Shown: positions 45,565-54,960, numbered from the stretch's first letter. The stretch: DNA of 64,000 bases from Alphaproteobacteria bacterium (GCA_024227565.1 JAAEUE010000155.1:1-64000); one strand, 5' to 3'. The notes: generated by a model not told the origin, from the sequence alone. Numbers and translations are program-made.

Positions 45565-46890
45565 ATGTTTGATCCGAAATATTGGCAGGCACTGTCTGAT
45601 CAGTGGCTTGCGCGCCTGATCGACTGGACCACCGATCCGGCCTTCTATGTGCAGATTGGCGCAATCATTGCCGCGGTTTTCCTGGCCTATCTGATCGCAG
45701 GGCAAATCCGCAAACATATTCCCGTGTTCCGCGCCGCCCCTGAAGAGGGCCGGTTTCAACGTGCCCTGTCCGTGGTCTACAGTTTGCGCGATCTTCTCTT
45801 TCCGCTGCTTGCGGTCACCATGCTGGCCATTGCGGTGGAGGCCTGCTTGGGCCTGGTACAGTCTGCCTGGCTGGTGCGCATTGCCCAGAGCGTGGGCGTT
45901 ATCGCCGTGCTCTACACGGCCATCACCCGGCTCATCAGCCATCCCTTGGTGCGCGGCGCCTGTCTGTGGATCGGCATTCCGGTTGCCACGCTGAAGGTCT
46001 TCGACTGGCTGGATGAAGCGGTTGGCTTTCTCGACGGCATGGCGCTTGAGGCGGGCAATGTGCGCGTTTCGCTCTATCTGCTCGTTAAAGCGGCAATTGC
46101 CGGGGGCGTCTTGTTTTGGCTTGGCCGGATCTCGTCGAACGCCGGGCAAAAGGCCATCCGCGCGCAGCAGGCTTTGGATGTGCCGACCCGCGAACTGTTC
46201 GCCAAACTGTTCCAGACGATACTATTCGTTGTCCTGTTCGTCCTTTTGCTCCAGGTGCTCGGGCTTGATCTCACGGCACTCACGGTCTTCGGTGGTGCGC
46301 TTGGTGTGGGCCTCGGGTTTGGCTTGCAGCAGATCGCCTCAAACTTCATCTCCGGCATGATCCTGCTTCTGGAGCGATCGGTTTCTGTGGGGGATTACAT
46401 TGAGCTGGATGACGGCAAGGCCGGCATCCTGAAAGAGCTCAACATGCGCTCCTCCACCCTGGAGACGTTCGACGGCAAAGAGATCAATGTGCCGAACGAA
46501 ACCTTCATCACCTCACGCTTTGTCAACTGGACGCGCGATGATCCGCGCCAGCGCTATGAGGTGGAGTTCTCCGTGTCCTACGCAACCGATCTTCACATCG
46601 TGCCGCCCGCAGTGGAAAAGGCAGTGCTGAAACATCCGCGCGTCCTTACCGAGCCCGAAGAGCCTGATTGCGAATTGCGTGGGTTCGGAGATTCGGGCGT
46701 CAATTTTGCCGTGGAGTTTTGGGTCGATGGCCTGGATGATGGCCCCAATAAATTCTCCTCCGACGTTCTGTTCCTGGTGTGGGATGCGCTGAAGGAAGCC
46801 GGCGTCGGCATGCCGTTCCCGCAGCGCGAGGTGCGCATTCTGGGGGGCGAGGCCGCGGTGCTCAGCGCCAAAGCCAAGAGTGCCAAATAG
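45565..46890 (+). CDS. MscS-family mechanosensitive channel
   Basis: A 441-residue channel. Four or five membrane segments (about 25-260) precede the pore helix and beta domain: VFGGALGVGLGFGLQQIASNFISGMILLLERSVSVGDYIEL, with small residues spaced as in the TM3 pore. The KEINVPNETFITSRFVNWTRDD cytoplasmic domain follows. It is longer than E. coli MscS because of extra N-terminal helices. It probably releases solutes on hypo-osmotic shock. Its stop is two bases from the stop of the convergent azlD. Confidence 0.92.
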   Translation: MFDPKYWQALSDQWLARLIDWTTDPAFYVQIGAIIAAVFLAYLIAGQIRKHIPVFRAAPEEGRFQRALSVVYSLRDLLFPLLAVTMLAIAVEACLGLVQSAWLVRIAQSVGVIAVLYTAITRLISHPLVRGACLWIGIPVATLKVFDWLDEAVGFLDGMALEAGNVRVSLYLLVKAAIAGGVLFWLGRISSNAGQKAIRAQQALDVPTRELFAKLFQTILFVVLFVLLLQVLGLDLTALTVFGGALGVGLGFGLQQIASNFISGMILLLERSVSVGDYIELDDGKAGILKELNMRSSTLETFDGKEINVPNETFITSRFVNWTRDDPRQRYEVEFSVSYATDLHIVPPAVEKAVLKHPRVLTEPEEPDCELRGFGDSGVNFAVEFWVDGLDDGPNKFSSDVLFLVWDALKEAGVGMPFPQREVRILGGEAAVLSAKAKSAK

Positions 46891-46891
46891 A

Positions 46892-47197
46892 TTACGACAC
46901 CAGGAAGGTGCAGGCCGCAGCAATCGCAACGCCGGCGCTCATGGCCGCATAGGCGTTCCGCACCACCAGCATGACACAGATGGCGGCAAGCACCGCCAGG
47001 CTCGTGCGCATTCCGCCCCGGGCGCATTCTGAGACCACAATGGCCACCAGAACCGATGAGGCCATCGTCTTGAGCACGGCCTCAATGCGCGGCGTCATGG
47101 CCACGTGGCTCATCAGCTCCGAGCCGGCAATGCGCGTGGCGTAGACCACCAGCGCCATCAGCGCGATGGTGCCATATCCAAAGACACTAGCGTCCAT
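46892..47197 (-). CDS. azlD: AzlD-like branched-chain amino-acid exporter subunit
   Basis: A 101-residue, very hydrophobic protein with three or four membrane segments, TIALMALVVYATRIAGSELM being the typical AzlD start. ATG 47197 lies inside the end of azlC (11-base overlap), the usual arrangement. It pairs with AzlC as a small-plus-large exporter. The frame upstream of 47197 is not coding. Confidence 0.85.
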   Translation of the reverse strand: MDASVFGYGTIALMALVVYATRIAGSELMSHVAMTPRIEAVLKTMASSVLVAIVVSECARGGMRTSLAVLAAICVMLVVRNAYAAMSAGVAIAAACTFLVS

Positions 47198-47897
47198 ACA
47201 TGAACCCTCCAACGGCACCGCCCGCCAGGGCGGCCGCAACGATGTTCCAACCTGAGGGCAGAACATGCAGGCCCAGCAGCGCCACACCGGCGGCGGCCGC
47301 AGCGGGCAGAACCGTGCGGTGCCCCTGCCAGCGTTCAAGCCAACGGGTCAAAAGCATCGCAGCGAAATAACTCGCCATCAAAACGTCGATGCCAAAGCGG
47401 TCCAGATCACCGAATTGCTTGCCGGCGATCGCGCCGATGGCGGTGCCAATGACCCAGGAGAGCCACAAGGCCGCCCCGCCGCCGATGAGGCGCCCGATAT
47501 CCCGTTCGTCCCGGTCGAAGGCCGCTGAACTGTCAGCAAAATTGGGGTCGCTCAGCACGGATAGACTTGCCAGGCGTTTGGTGCGGTCAACCTGATTGAG
47601 CCAGGGCGACAAGGCTGCACCCAACAGGATGTGACGCGTGCTGATCGCCAGAACCACGAGCAGCAGAGACACCAATGTGCCGGTCTCCCACAGCTGCAAT
47701 GCTGCGAACTGGGCGGCGGCAGAGAAGACCAGCACGCTCATGGTGAGGGTTTGCTCAAGCGGCATGCCACGTTCCACAGCCGCCACACCGAAGGCCATGC
47801 CGAACGGCACCAGGAACACGGCAAGCCCCGCCATCTGGCGCAAACCCCGGGCAATGCCGCCCATGGTGAGGCGTACTTCATCGTTTCTAACTGTCAT
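47187..47897 (-). CDS. azlC: AzlC-like amino-acid exporter subunit
   Basis: A 236-residue membrane protein with about five to eight helices. GLAVFLVPFGMAFGVAAVERG, SAAAQFAALQLWE and STRHILLGAALSPWL are AzlC hallmarks. Substrate is presumably a branched-chain or related amino acid. Its start codon lies inside a 20-base inverted repeat, and a CGNR regulator is divergent 59 bases away, so expression is probably repressed by that regulator. Confidence 0.88.
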   Translation of the reverse strand: MTVRNDEVRLTMGGIARGLRQMAGLAVFLVPFGMAFGVAAVERGMPLEQTLTMSVLVFSAAAQFAALQLWETGTLVSLLLVVLAISTRHILLGAALSPWLNQVDRTKRLASLSVLSDPNFADSSAAFDRDERDIGRLIGGGAALWLSWVIGTAIGAIAGKQFGDLDRFGIDVLMASYFAAMLLTRWLERWQGHRTVLPAAAAAGVALLGLHVLPSGWNIVAAALAGGAVGGFMYGR

Positions 47898-47906
47898 AAC
47901 AGTTAG
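47887..47906. promoter_or_regulatory. Operator 1 at azlC start
   Basis: CTAACTGT-CATA-ACAGTTAG has perfect 8-base arms and overlaps the azlC ATG. A related dyad lies 42 bases to the right. Confidence 0.65.
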
Positions 47907-47928
47907 ATTAAATATTACACCTTGTCTG

Positions 47929-47948
47929 TCAACCGGTATAACGGTTAG
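47929..47948. promoter_or_regulatory. Operator 2 next to the CGNR gene
   Basis: TCAACCGGTATAACGGTTAG aligns with operator 1 at about 15 of 20 positions. The centres are 42 bases apart, four helical turns, with the AT-rich shared promoter between. The likely binder is the adjacent CGNR protein. Confidence 0.6.
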
Positions 47949-47956
47949 AATGAAGA

Positions 47957-48523
47957 ATGAGCTATCAAGATTACCCAGTTCACCTCATCGGTGGCCGCAT
48001 TTGCCTTGATTTTCTCAACACCGCCAACTGGAATGCAGATGGCACGGTGGGGGTGGAAAGGCTTGCAAGCATTGAGGATTTGCAGACCTGGATCAAGGCC
48101 GCAGGGCTTCATTGCCGTGGGGCCGGATCGCAGCAGGAACTTGAGCAGACCATTCTGCAGTTCCGCGCTTCGCTGCGCAGGGTCGTTCTGTCGGCCGTTC
48201 AGAACGCCGACCCGCGTATGGTTGATGTTGCGCTGCTGAACGCGGCAGCGCAACTGCCCGGCAACTATGCTCCGCTGGAAATCTCGAACGATGGGTTTGC
48301 CGTTGCTTCCAGCTCGCCGCTTGCCTACGGCCTCGCTCTGTCCGCCATCGCCATGTTGACGGACAGCCGGGAAATCGACCGCGTAAAGATGTGCCCGGGC
48401 GGTGGGTGTGGCTGGATGTTTCTGGATGAAAGCGCAAACGGGCGCCGGCAGTGGTGCTCAATGGAGATGTGCGGCAACCGCGAAAAAGCGCGCCGCCATT
48501 ATGCGCGCACGCGCAGCACCTAA
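47957..48523 (+). CDS. CGNR zinc-finger / ABATE-domain regulator
   Basis: A 188-residue regulator. The N-terminal ABATE domain begins LIGGRICLDFLNTANW. The C-terminal zinc finger CPGGGCGWMFLDESANGRRQWCSMEMCGNREKARRHYAR has the four metal Cys and the CGNR signature. Such proteins bind stress-type ligands and DNA. It is divergent from azlCD with paired operators in the gap, suggesting it controls the exporter and itself. Its stop overlaps that of the convergent HxlR gene. Confidence 0.9.
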   Translation: MSYQDYPVHLIGGRICLDFLNTANWNADGTVGVERLASIEDLQTWIKAAGLHCRGAGSQQELEQTILQFRASLRRVVLSAVQNADPRMVDVALLNAAAQLPGNYAPLEISNDGFAVASSSPLAYGLALSAIAMLTDSREIDRVKMCPGGGCGWMFLDESANGRRQWCSMEMCGNREKARRHYARTRST

Positions 48524-49221
48524 ACCGCAGCAGCCTCTGGCAAGTTCGATTTTATCTGCGACAGCGGGCTCAGATTGAGCCAGTCCGCCAGTTTCTTCTT
48601 TGCTGGTGAGGTTCCCATCACGTCTAGCCGGTCCGTGCTCATGGCCGTTGTAAGAGTAAGGTCGCCGCGCACCAGATAGATCATGTCCGGCAGGTTGCAG
48701 GTCAGATAGAGATCTACATCATAACCTGGATCCTCAAGGCACAGTTCGCACTCATCCTTATGGTTCACGAACCACCACCGGTCCTTGCCCGACGGCTGAT
48801 CGGAGAAATGCAAGTGGATCACGGAGCGCTCCTTGCCGAATGCGTTGGCCTTCACACTGCGCTCCAGAGTCCAGAGCAACAAACCAAGATCGATCTCCCC
48901 TTCGGCCAATTGCCGTCGCGACCAGCGCTGTCCCCAAACCCCGAGCGTTTCCACCAGGGGCACAAACTCCACGCCTGCAGGGGTGAGATGATAGGTCCAC
49001 GACTTGCCGGTGGCGGAGCGGCGGCGCTCTACAACACCTTCAGCCACCAACTGCTTAAGCCGCCGGGACAGAAGGGTGGGCGACATCAAGGGCACGCCGC
49101 GCTGCAATTCTGAAAAGCGGGAGGCGCCAAACGCCAGATCGCGCACAATGAGCGGCGTCCAGCGCTCGCAGAACAACTCGGCGGCCTTGGCAACCGGGCA
49201 AAATTGTCCGTAACTCTTCAT
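48520..49221 (-). CDS. HxlR-type regulator with SCP2-like C-terminal domain
   Basis: A 233-residue protein. The HxlR winged helix (about 1-100) includes FCERWTPLIVRDLAFGASRFSELQRGVPLMSPTLLSRRLKQL, followed by SWTYHLTPAG. The C-terminal part (about 125-225) is SCP2-like, as in several HxlR regulators, and may bind a hydrophobic ligand. It is divergent from a methyltransferase gene, its likely target. Confidence 0.85.
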   Translation of the reverse strand: MKSYGQFCPVAKAAELFCERWTPLIVRDLAFGASRFSELQRGVPLMSPTLLSRRLKQLVAEGVVERRRSATGKSWTYHLTPAGVEFVPLVETLGVWGQRWSRRQLAEGEIDLGLLLWTLERSVKANAFGKERSVIHLHFSDQPSGKDRWWFVNHKDECELCLEDPGYDVDLYLTCNLPDMIYLVRGDLTLTTAMSTDRLDVMGTSPAKKKLADWLNLSPLSQIKSNLPEAAAV

Positions 49222-49237
49222 GGCTTGAACCTCCTGC

Positions 49238-49249
49238 CTATCACGATAG
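49238..49249. promoter_or_regulatory. Possible HxlR operator
   Basis: CTATC-AC-GATAG lies 17 bases upstream of the HxlR start in the divergent gap to the methyltransferase gene. Related GATAG/GATAAG strings occur further on. The assignment is tentative. Confidence 0.35.
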
Positions 49250-49355
49250 CAATTCTGCTGATCGATAAGGTACTACACTTTCTGGACTATTTTTCGGGGA
49301 CATCAGGTTTCATGATAGCTCGAAATTCAAAGCCAAACGGGAACGGAGTGACACC

Positions 49356-50156
49356 ATGGAAGCAGCAGAAAAGGGCCAATTAACGCGCAGTGCGGCAGAT
49401 GTGTATGACGAATTCTTTGTGCCTTCATTGTTTCAGCAATGGGCCGCGCCGGTTGTGGAGGCAGCGGGTGTAAGGTCTGGCCATGCGGTGTTGGATGTGG
49501 CTTGCGGCACCGGCGTGCTGGCCTGCGAGGCAGCGGCACGAACCGGGCAGGAGGGCTCCGTTGTCGGTCTTGACGTGAACGAAGGCATGCTGGCTGTGGC
49601 CCGGCGCACCAAGCCCGATATCCGCTGGCAAAACGGCCGCGCTGAGGAACTGCCCTTTGCCGATGCCGCGTTTGATGCGGTGATCAGTCAGTTCGGTCTG
49701 ATGTTCTTTGAAGACCGAGTGGCCGCTTTGAGAGAAATGTGGCGGGTGCTCCGCCCGGGGGGCGGGCTGGCCGTTGCGGTCTGGGACCGGATGGACACCT
49801 CGCCGGGTTATGCAGCCATGGAGCAGCTTCTTCAGCGACTGTTCGGCGACACCGCCGCGCTGGCCCTCCAGGCGCCTTTCAATCTGGGTGACACCGCGCT
49901 CTTGCCGCCACTGTTCTCAGAGGCGGGCATTGCGAATGTGCAACTGCAAACCCAAACTGGCACAGCCCGCTTTCCCTCGCTCAGCGCCTGGGTGCACACA
50001 GATGTGAAGGGGTGGACTTTGGCGGGCCTCATTGATGAGGCCCAATACCAGGTTCTGCAGAACGAGGCCCAGACCGCCCTTGCAGCCTTTGTTCAAAAAG
50101 ATGGCACCGTGGCATTCGATGCGCCGGCGCACATTGTTTCTGCGGTGAAGCCCTGA
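49356..50156 (+). CDS. Class I SAM-dependent methyltransferase
   Basis: A 266-residue methyltransferase of the UbiE-like type. Motif I is VLDVACGTGVLACEAA (about 46-61), the acidic end of beta-2 is VVGLDVNEGML, and post-motif DAVISQFGLMFFEDR and VLRPGGGLAVAVWD follow. The acceptor is unknown; resemblance is to small-molecule C- or O-methyltransferases. The gene is monocistronic, next to its putative HxlR regulator. Confidence 0.88.
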   Translation: MEAAEKGQLTRSAADVYDEFFVPSLFQQWAAPVVEAAGVRSGHAVLDVACGTGVLACEAAARTGQEGSVVGLDVNEGMLAVARRTKPDIRWQNGRAEELPFADAAFDAVISQFGLMFFEDRVAALREMWRVLRPGGGLAVAVWDRMDTSPGYAAMEQLLQRLFGDTAALALQAPFNLGDTALLPPLFSEAGIANVQLQTQTGTARFPSLSAWVHTDVKGWTLAGLIDEAQYQVLQNEAQTALAAFVQKDGTVAFDAPAHIVSAVKP

Positions 50157-50160
50157 GGGC

Positions 50161-50844
50161 TCAAACCGCGGGGGGAGAGGGAGGGGTGCTCAAGTGGCCC
50201 CGCTTGATCCAGACCCGCGTGCCCTGATCTCCGGCCGTTGCGGTGGTCTGGCCCCCCTTGGGCAAGCGCAGCCAGGATTGCTCTTCGAAGGTTTCGCCTG
50301 CCTCCGCGAAGCTGCCGTCCAGAAGCAGCACTTCAAGGCCTCCAGCCTGCCCATCAAGCTCTATCTGGCTGCCGGCAGCCCACCGTTCCAGGCTCACGTG
50401 CTCGCGGTCGTCTTCGAACAGCTCCAACACCTCAGCGCCGGGGCGGGCCGGATCTGGCGTGAACGGCTTTTCGGCAGTGTCCACACGCACATGGGTGCGG
50501 TCTGCCAGATTGAACTGCCAGAGCTTGACGAAGATGGTGCACCCGGGTTCCGAACCGGGTGTATGGCTCGACTCCGGCGGATTGCGGATGTAGCTGCCGG
50601 CGGGAAAGTCGCCGTGCTCATCCTGGAACACCCCATCGAGCACCAGGAACTCCTCGCCTCCGGTGTGTACGTGAGGCGAAAAGGAGCTGCCTGGTGCAAA
50701 GCGCACGATGCTGGTTGCGCGCGCCACTTCGTCGCCCAGCCTGTCCAGCATGCGCCGGTCAACACCGGCCATGGGCGAGGCCTTCCACGCCATCTTGCCT
50801 GCATGCACCGCAGCGCGTTTGGAGAAGTCACCGTTGAGTTCCAT
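50161..50844 (-). CDS. Double-cupin ChrR-like protein
   Basis: A 227-residue protein. The first cupin (about 40-125) has the full metal set HVHTGGEEFLVLDGVF...PAGSYIRNPPESSH. The second cupin (about 140-215) lacks the His residues. This resembles the ChrR cupin domain of anti-sigma factors, but no zinc-binding anti-sigma segment is present, so a dioxygenase or binding role is likelier. The ATG at 50844 with AAAGG upstream is preferred over 50874, which overlaps the hydantoinase stop. Confidence 0.78.
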   Translation of the reverse strand: MELNGDFSKRAAVHAGKMAWKASPMAGVDRRMLDRLGDEVARATSIVRFAPGSSFSPHVHTGGEEFLVLDGVFQDEHGDFPAGSYIRNPPESSHTPGSEPGCTIFVKLWQFNLADRTHVRVDTAEKPFTPDPARPGAEVLELFEDDREHVSLERWAAGSQIELDGQAGGLEVLLLDGSFAEAGETFEEQSWLRLPKGGQTTATAGDQGTRVWIKRGHLSTPPSPPAV

Positions 50845-50863
50845 GGCCCATGCCTTTCTTTGA

Positions 50864-52780
50864 TCAATTGGCAATCCGCGGGCGGCCCGAGGCTGTGGCC
50901 GAAATGTGCGATTCTATCAGCGTCTGCGTGCCCTCGATATCCGCAGTCTTGTCGGCCCGGGCAAACTTGACCGAAATGTCGCCTGCGCCGGCGGTCTCGG
51001 CTGAACGCCGAACTTCGTCTTCCAGGCGAGTGTGCACCTCGCTGAGGGCAGCATCAAGGCTTGGATAGTCCTTTGGCGTGCTGTCGGCAGCGCCCAGGAA
51101 GATCCGGTAGCGCCCTTGGTCGGGCTGGGTGATCAGAGCATCGCGCGTGATGCGCACCTGTCCCACCACGGCGCCAACCGCGTTGGCCACGCCGGCATGT
51201 TCAGGAATGACCGCATTGGTGCCGAGCAGTTTGGCAACACCGGGATAGTAAATCGGCGCAGAGGCGCCCAGGCCGATGACGGGGATGGAGAGTCTCATCT
51301 CCATCTCCACCAGGCCGGGGGCGCGGCCCTCGGCGAGCTGGCGCAGCACGAACAGGGCGGGGTTCGCATCATCATGACCATCATCGTGCATGGCCTGGGT
51401 GAGCAGGGCTTGGGCCGAGGTGAGTTCCAACGTGTCGATGATGAACCGCGCCAGCTCTGTGGCGCCGGCCATATAGGGCTGCCCCAGGCCGTCCTTGCGC
51501 GAGGCGTAGATCGCCAGGCCGCGCGATACCAGGCGGTTCAACGTGCCGTGCTGCATGCGGGTCTTCAAAGCCTTGTCGAATGCCAGCGGCGCAGGAGTGA
51601 TCACGTCGAGCAGTGCTTGCTCCTTTTCCGGCAGGGCAGCCAGGTGCGCGCTGCTGCGGCCTACCGCGGTCACGAACACGCCGTCATTGTCCTCGTGACG
51701 GCCGCGCTTGGCCTGCCGCTCCAGAGTTTGGTGGACCAGCTCGCGGTTTTCCATGGCAAACAGGCAAAGCGGGATCACGCGCCGGGGGCCAAGCTCCATG
51801 CGTAGCTTGGTGCCTTGGGGCACCACCCGAATCTCGCTGTCGCCGCCAAGGCCGATGGTGCGCATATCCACCGCCTCAACCATGGTGCGCCAGCCGCCCA
51901 CCGTGGCCCCTTGGGTGTCGAGCCGTGGCTGGCCGTCCTGCAGCACGGCGGAATCCGTCGTGGTGCCGCCAATGTCGGAGACGATGGCGTTTTTCTCTCC
52001 GGTCAGCCACGAGGCGCCGACCACGCTGGCCGCCGGGCCGGACAAGATGGTTTCGATAGGTTTGAGTTTGGCGACCTCGGCGGAGATCAAGGCGCCATCA
52101 CCGCGCACCACCATCACCGGTGCGTCTATTCCAACCTCGGAAAAATGCTTCTCGGCCGATGCAATGAGATGATGGATCAGGCTGATCAATCTGGTGTTCA
52201 AGACACACGTGAGCGCCCGGCGCGGACCGTCCAGCTTGCTGGAAAGTTCGTGACTGCAGGTCACCGGCAGGCCGGTCTGCTCCCAGATCATGTCCCGCGC
52301 CTGGACTTCGTGGGCCGGGTTGCGCACCGCGAACTGTCCGGCAACGGCAACCGCTGAAATCTGGCCGCGCAAGGCTTCAAGCGATGAAGCAAGATAGTCG
52401 GCACCAAATGGTGCGTCTTGTGAGCCGTCGGCGTTATGGCCTCCGGAGACGATTATGTACGGATCATCCTGGAGAGCCTCGGCTAGGCCGGCTCGGCCGA
52501 GTGCGTTTTCATCGAAGCCTATCAGGACCAGACACACCCGCCCGCCCTGGCCTTCCACCAGCGCGTTGGTGGCAAGGGTGGTGGAGAGCGATACCAGTCC
52601 GATTTCGGCGGCCGGAAGCCCAGATGCCTCCAGCGCCGCGGACACTGCGCCGGCAATGCCAACCGACAGATCATGCCGTGTGGTGAGCGCCTTGGCGGTC
52701 TCGATCACGCCTTTGTCTTCGTCGAACAAAACTGCGTCCGTGTAGGTGCCGCCGGTGTCGATGCCCAAAAGTATAGACAT
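50864..52780 (-). CDS. Hydantoinase/oxoprolinase family protein (HyuA-like)
   Basis: A 638-residue ATP-dependent ring-opening enzyme of the HyuA/OplA family. The N-terminal ATPase segment GIDTGGTYTDAVLFDED, the STTLATNALVEGQGG region and SDIGGTTTDSAVLQDGQP are family hallmarks. No HyuB partner is seen. It lies 16 bases downstream of the agmatinase-like gene and before the cupin gene, so a cyclic-amide or guanidino-compound degradation operon is likely. The precise substrate is open. Confidence 0.87.
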   Translation of the reverse strand: MSILLGIDTGGTYTDAVLFDEDKGVIETAKALTTRHDLSVGIAGAVSAALEASGLPAAEIGLVSLSTTLATNALVEGQGGRVCLVLIGFDENALGRAGLAEALQDDPYIIVSGGHNADGSQDAPFGADYLASSLEALRGQISAVAVAGQFAVRNPAHEVQARDMIWEQTGLPVTCSHELSSKLDGPRRALTCVLNTRLISLIHHLIASAEKHFSEVGIDAPVMVVRGDGALISAEVAKLKPIETILSGPAASVVGASWLTGEKNAIVSDIGGTTTDSAVLQDGQPRLDTQGATVGGWRTMVEAVDMRTIGLGGDSEIRVVPQGTKLRMELGPRRVIPLCLFAMENRELVHQTLERQAKRGRHEDNDGVFVTAVGRSSAHLAALPEKEQALLDVITPAPLAFDKALKTRMQHGTLNRLVSRGLAIYASRKDGLGQPYMAGATELARFIIDTLELTSAQALLTQAMHDDGHDDANPALFVLRQLAEGRAPGLVEMEMRLSIPVIGLGASAPIYYPGVAKLLGTNAVIPEHAGVANAVGAVVGQVRITRDALITQPDQGRYRIFLGAADSTPKDYPSLDAALSEVHTRLEDEVRRSAETAGAGDISVKFARADKTADIEGTQTLIESHISATASGRPRIAN

Positions 52781-52796
52781 AATCTATCCGGAGAAC

Positions 52797-53798
52797 TTAG
52801 GCGTTTGCCGAATGCCGGTCGGCAATCAGGCTGATGATTTCGAACATCACCGCGGCAGCAACCATGGAGGTGATGTTGTTGGGCTGATCCTTGGTGGGCA
52901 TCAGGCACACAACATCTCCGCCCACCACATTGAGCCCGCGCACGGATTGCACCAGCTCAACCGCTTCATCGATATTGAACCCCCGGCATCCGGCCTCAAG
53001 GTTCGAAACCGCCGGAGCAATGGTGGGGTCCAGGCAATCCAGATCAAAAGTGATGTAGAGCGGGGCATCGCCGATGCGCTCGCGGATGATATCGCAACAC
53101 TTTGCGGCGCCTATTTCCCGGTAACGGTCCATGGTGATGACCTCATAGCCAAGGTCATAGCTCGGCTGCAGCCAGTCCAGCGAGCGGGTGTTGCCGCGCA
53201 GGCCAATCTGAACACTTTTGGTTGCATCCACATGCCCTTGGCGCACCAGATAGCTGCCCCAATGGGCGGCAGATTTCTTGGCGCCCAGGAAATGGTCAAG
53301 CTGGTCGTAGGTGTCGGTGTGGGCATCCAGATGGAGCAAGGCCACCGGCTGATCGTTCGTGAGCTTAGAGCCAGGGCCCGCCAACCCCTGCAGCACGCCG
53401 CCGGTGATGCCATGGTCGCCGCCAATGGACACGGGCCGCACGCCGGCCGCGCTCACCTTCTTGAAATACTCGGTCATGCGCTCGATGCACATTTCGTTGT
53501 TGTTGAGCTCGGGCAGGGGCACGTCACCCAAATCGTTGATGCGGCAAGTCTCCCAGGGCGAGAGGCCAAAACCGTTATGGACCCGCCTGGCGTTGGGCGA
53601 CACATTGCGCACCGCCCTTGGCCCTAAATGCTGGTCATGTTCGGTGGTGCCGTTGCCCGCGCTATGGGGAATGCCCACCAGGCCAATGTCGCAGTTGGTC
53701 AGATCAGGATCATGCGGACAGCGGAACAGGGTGGGCACGCCCCACCAGTATGTGGTCTCAAGGACTTGTTGCTCAGCATCGCCGGTTTTGAGGGTCAT
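52797..53798 (-). CDS. Agmatinase/ureohydrolase family protein
   Basis: A 333-residue arginase-fold hydrolase. The manganese ligands are in SIGGDHGITGG, LLHLDAHTDTYD and ITFDLDCLDPTIAP. It removes urea from agmatine or another guanidino acid; family members also use guanidinobutyrate or guanidinopropionate, so speB identity is not proven. ATG 53798 with GGAGCG upstream is preferred. It is first of an operon with the hydantoinase and cupin genes, with the LacI regulator gene just upstream. Confidence 0.87.
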   Translation of the reverse strand: MTLKTGDAEQQVLETTYWWGVPTLFRCPHDPDLTNCDIGLVGIPHSAGNGTTEHDQHLGPRAVRNVSPNARRVHNGFGLSPWETCRINDLGDVPLPELNNNEMCIERMTEYFKKVSAAGVRPVSIGGDHGITGGVLQGLAGPGSKLTNDQPVALLHLDAHTDTYDQLDHFLGAKKSAAHWGSYLVRQGHVDATKSVQIGLRGNTRSLDWLQPSYDLGYEVITMDRYREIGAAKCCDIIRERIGDAPLYITFDLDCLDPTIAPAVSNLEAGCRGFNIDEAVELVQSVRGLNVVGGDVVCLMPTKDQPNNITSMVAAAVMFEIISLIADRHSANA

Positions 53799-53910
53799 GG
53801 GGAACGCTCCAATCACTTGTGCAAGGCACGGGGGGTTACTCTGTGCGCATCGCCTTACAACGGATTGGACAATTTGGGGAGGTGAAAAAGGCTACGTGCC
53901 GGTGAATGGA

Positions 53911-54960
53911 CTACGCCGGGGGCCGGCCGGTGGACTCGCGGATGATAAGATCGGTCTCCAGCGGTCTGGGCAGGGGAGGTTGAACACCTGAGAGGGTCGC
54001 GATCAGATATTTGGCAGCTTCCTCGCCGATTTCCATGTTGGGCGTGCGCACGGTGGTCAGCTTGGGCGAGATCTGGGCGGCCAGCCAGGTGTCGTCAAAG
54101 GCGGCGATGGAAACCTGTCCCGGCACCGCAATGTTCTGCGCGGCCGCCTCGAAAATGGCGCCATAGGCCAGCGGTTCGGCGCCGCAGAAGATTGCCGTTG
54201 GCGGCGCATCCTGGCTCATGATGAGGCGCAGCATCTCGCGGCCCTGCTCAACCCCGAAGGGGCGTTCGATCAGGTATTGATCCGCCAGTTTATGGCCATG
54301 CTTTGCATAGCTTTTGCGAACACCCGCCAAGCGATCCTGGGCCCGGTCGTTATCAGCAAGGATCCCAGAGAACACCGCGATGCGTTCATGGCCTAAACTG
54401 AATAGGTAGTCGGTCAAATGTTCAGCTGCAGCACAATTGTCAAACCCAACCGCCGGATGAGGTTGATGATCTGCTGAGCGCCAAACGGTGACATAGGGAA
54501 TGCCGTGCGCGCGGATCAGCTCATAAATTTCGTCATCACGGGCAAGGCCCACAAGCATGAGCGCGTCGATGCCGCTTTGGAGCATGCGCCGCACATGCTG
54601 CTTCTCGCGGGCCGGATCATAGGTGGAGGAGGCAACAATGACCGTGTAATCTGCATCCGACATGGTGCGCTGGAAAGCATCCAACGAGGCGCCAAACAGT
54701 GTGTTGTCGATTGCCGGGAACACCGCGCCAACCATACGTGACTGGTTGGAGGCAAGTGCCCGGGCTGCGCCGTGGGGCACATAACCCAAAGCCTGGATGG
54801 CCTGTTTCACCCGTGTGCGCTTTTCCAGATTCACGCTTTCTGGCCGGTTGAGACAGCGCGAGACAGTGGCTGGAGAAACCTGGGCCAAATGCGCCACATC
54901 ATCCAGGGTAACCCGGCCCGCAGGGGATGATTTGGAAGCGCTTTCAGACGAGATGGCCAT
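53911..54960 (-). CDS. LacI-family transcription regulator
   Basis: A 349-residue regulator. The helix-turn-helix and hinge (about 15-70) read VTLDDVAHLAQVSPATVSRCLNRPESVNLEKRTRVKQAIQALGYVPHGAARALASN. The periplasmic-binding-protein-like effector domain follows. A near-perfect LacI operator lies inside codons 5-10 of its own gene, and a perfect one 145 bases upstream. It may regulate itself, the agmatinase operon downstream, and the divergent ABC transporter. Confidence 0.93.
   Translation of the reverse strand: MAISSESASKSSPAGRVTLDDVAHLAQVSPATVSRCLNRPESVNLEKRTRVKQAIQALGYVPHGAARALASNQSRMVGAVFPAIDNTLFGASLDAFQRTMSDADYTVIVASSTYDPAREKQHVRRMLQSGIDALMLVGLARDDEIYELIRAHGIPYVTVWRSADHQPHPAVGFDNCAAAEHLTDYLFSLGHERIAVFSGILADNDRAQDRLAGVRKSYAKHGHKLADQYLIERPFGVEQGREMLRLIMSQDAPPTAIFCGAEPLAYGAIFEAAAQNIAVPGQVSIAAFDDTWLAAQISPKLTTVRTPNMEIGEEAAKYLIATLSGVQPPLPRPLETDLIIRESTGRPPA
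54933..54946. promoter_or_regulatory. LacI-type operator inside the lacI-like gene
   Basis: TGGAAGCGCTTTCA is a one-mismatch palindrome with the AGCGCT core of LacI/GalR operators, about 15-28 bases inside the coding region. It lies 175 bases centre-to-centre from the perfect operator. Confidence 0.55.
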
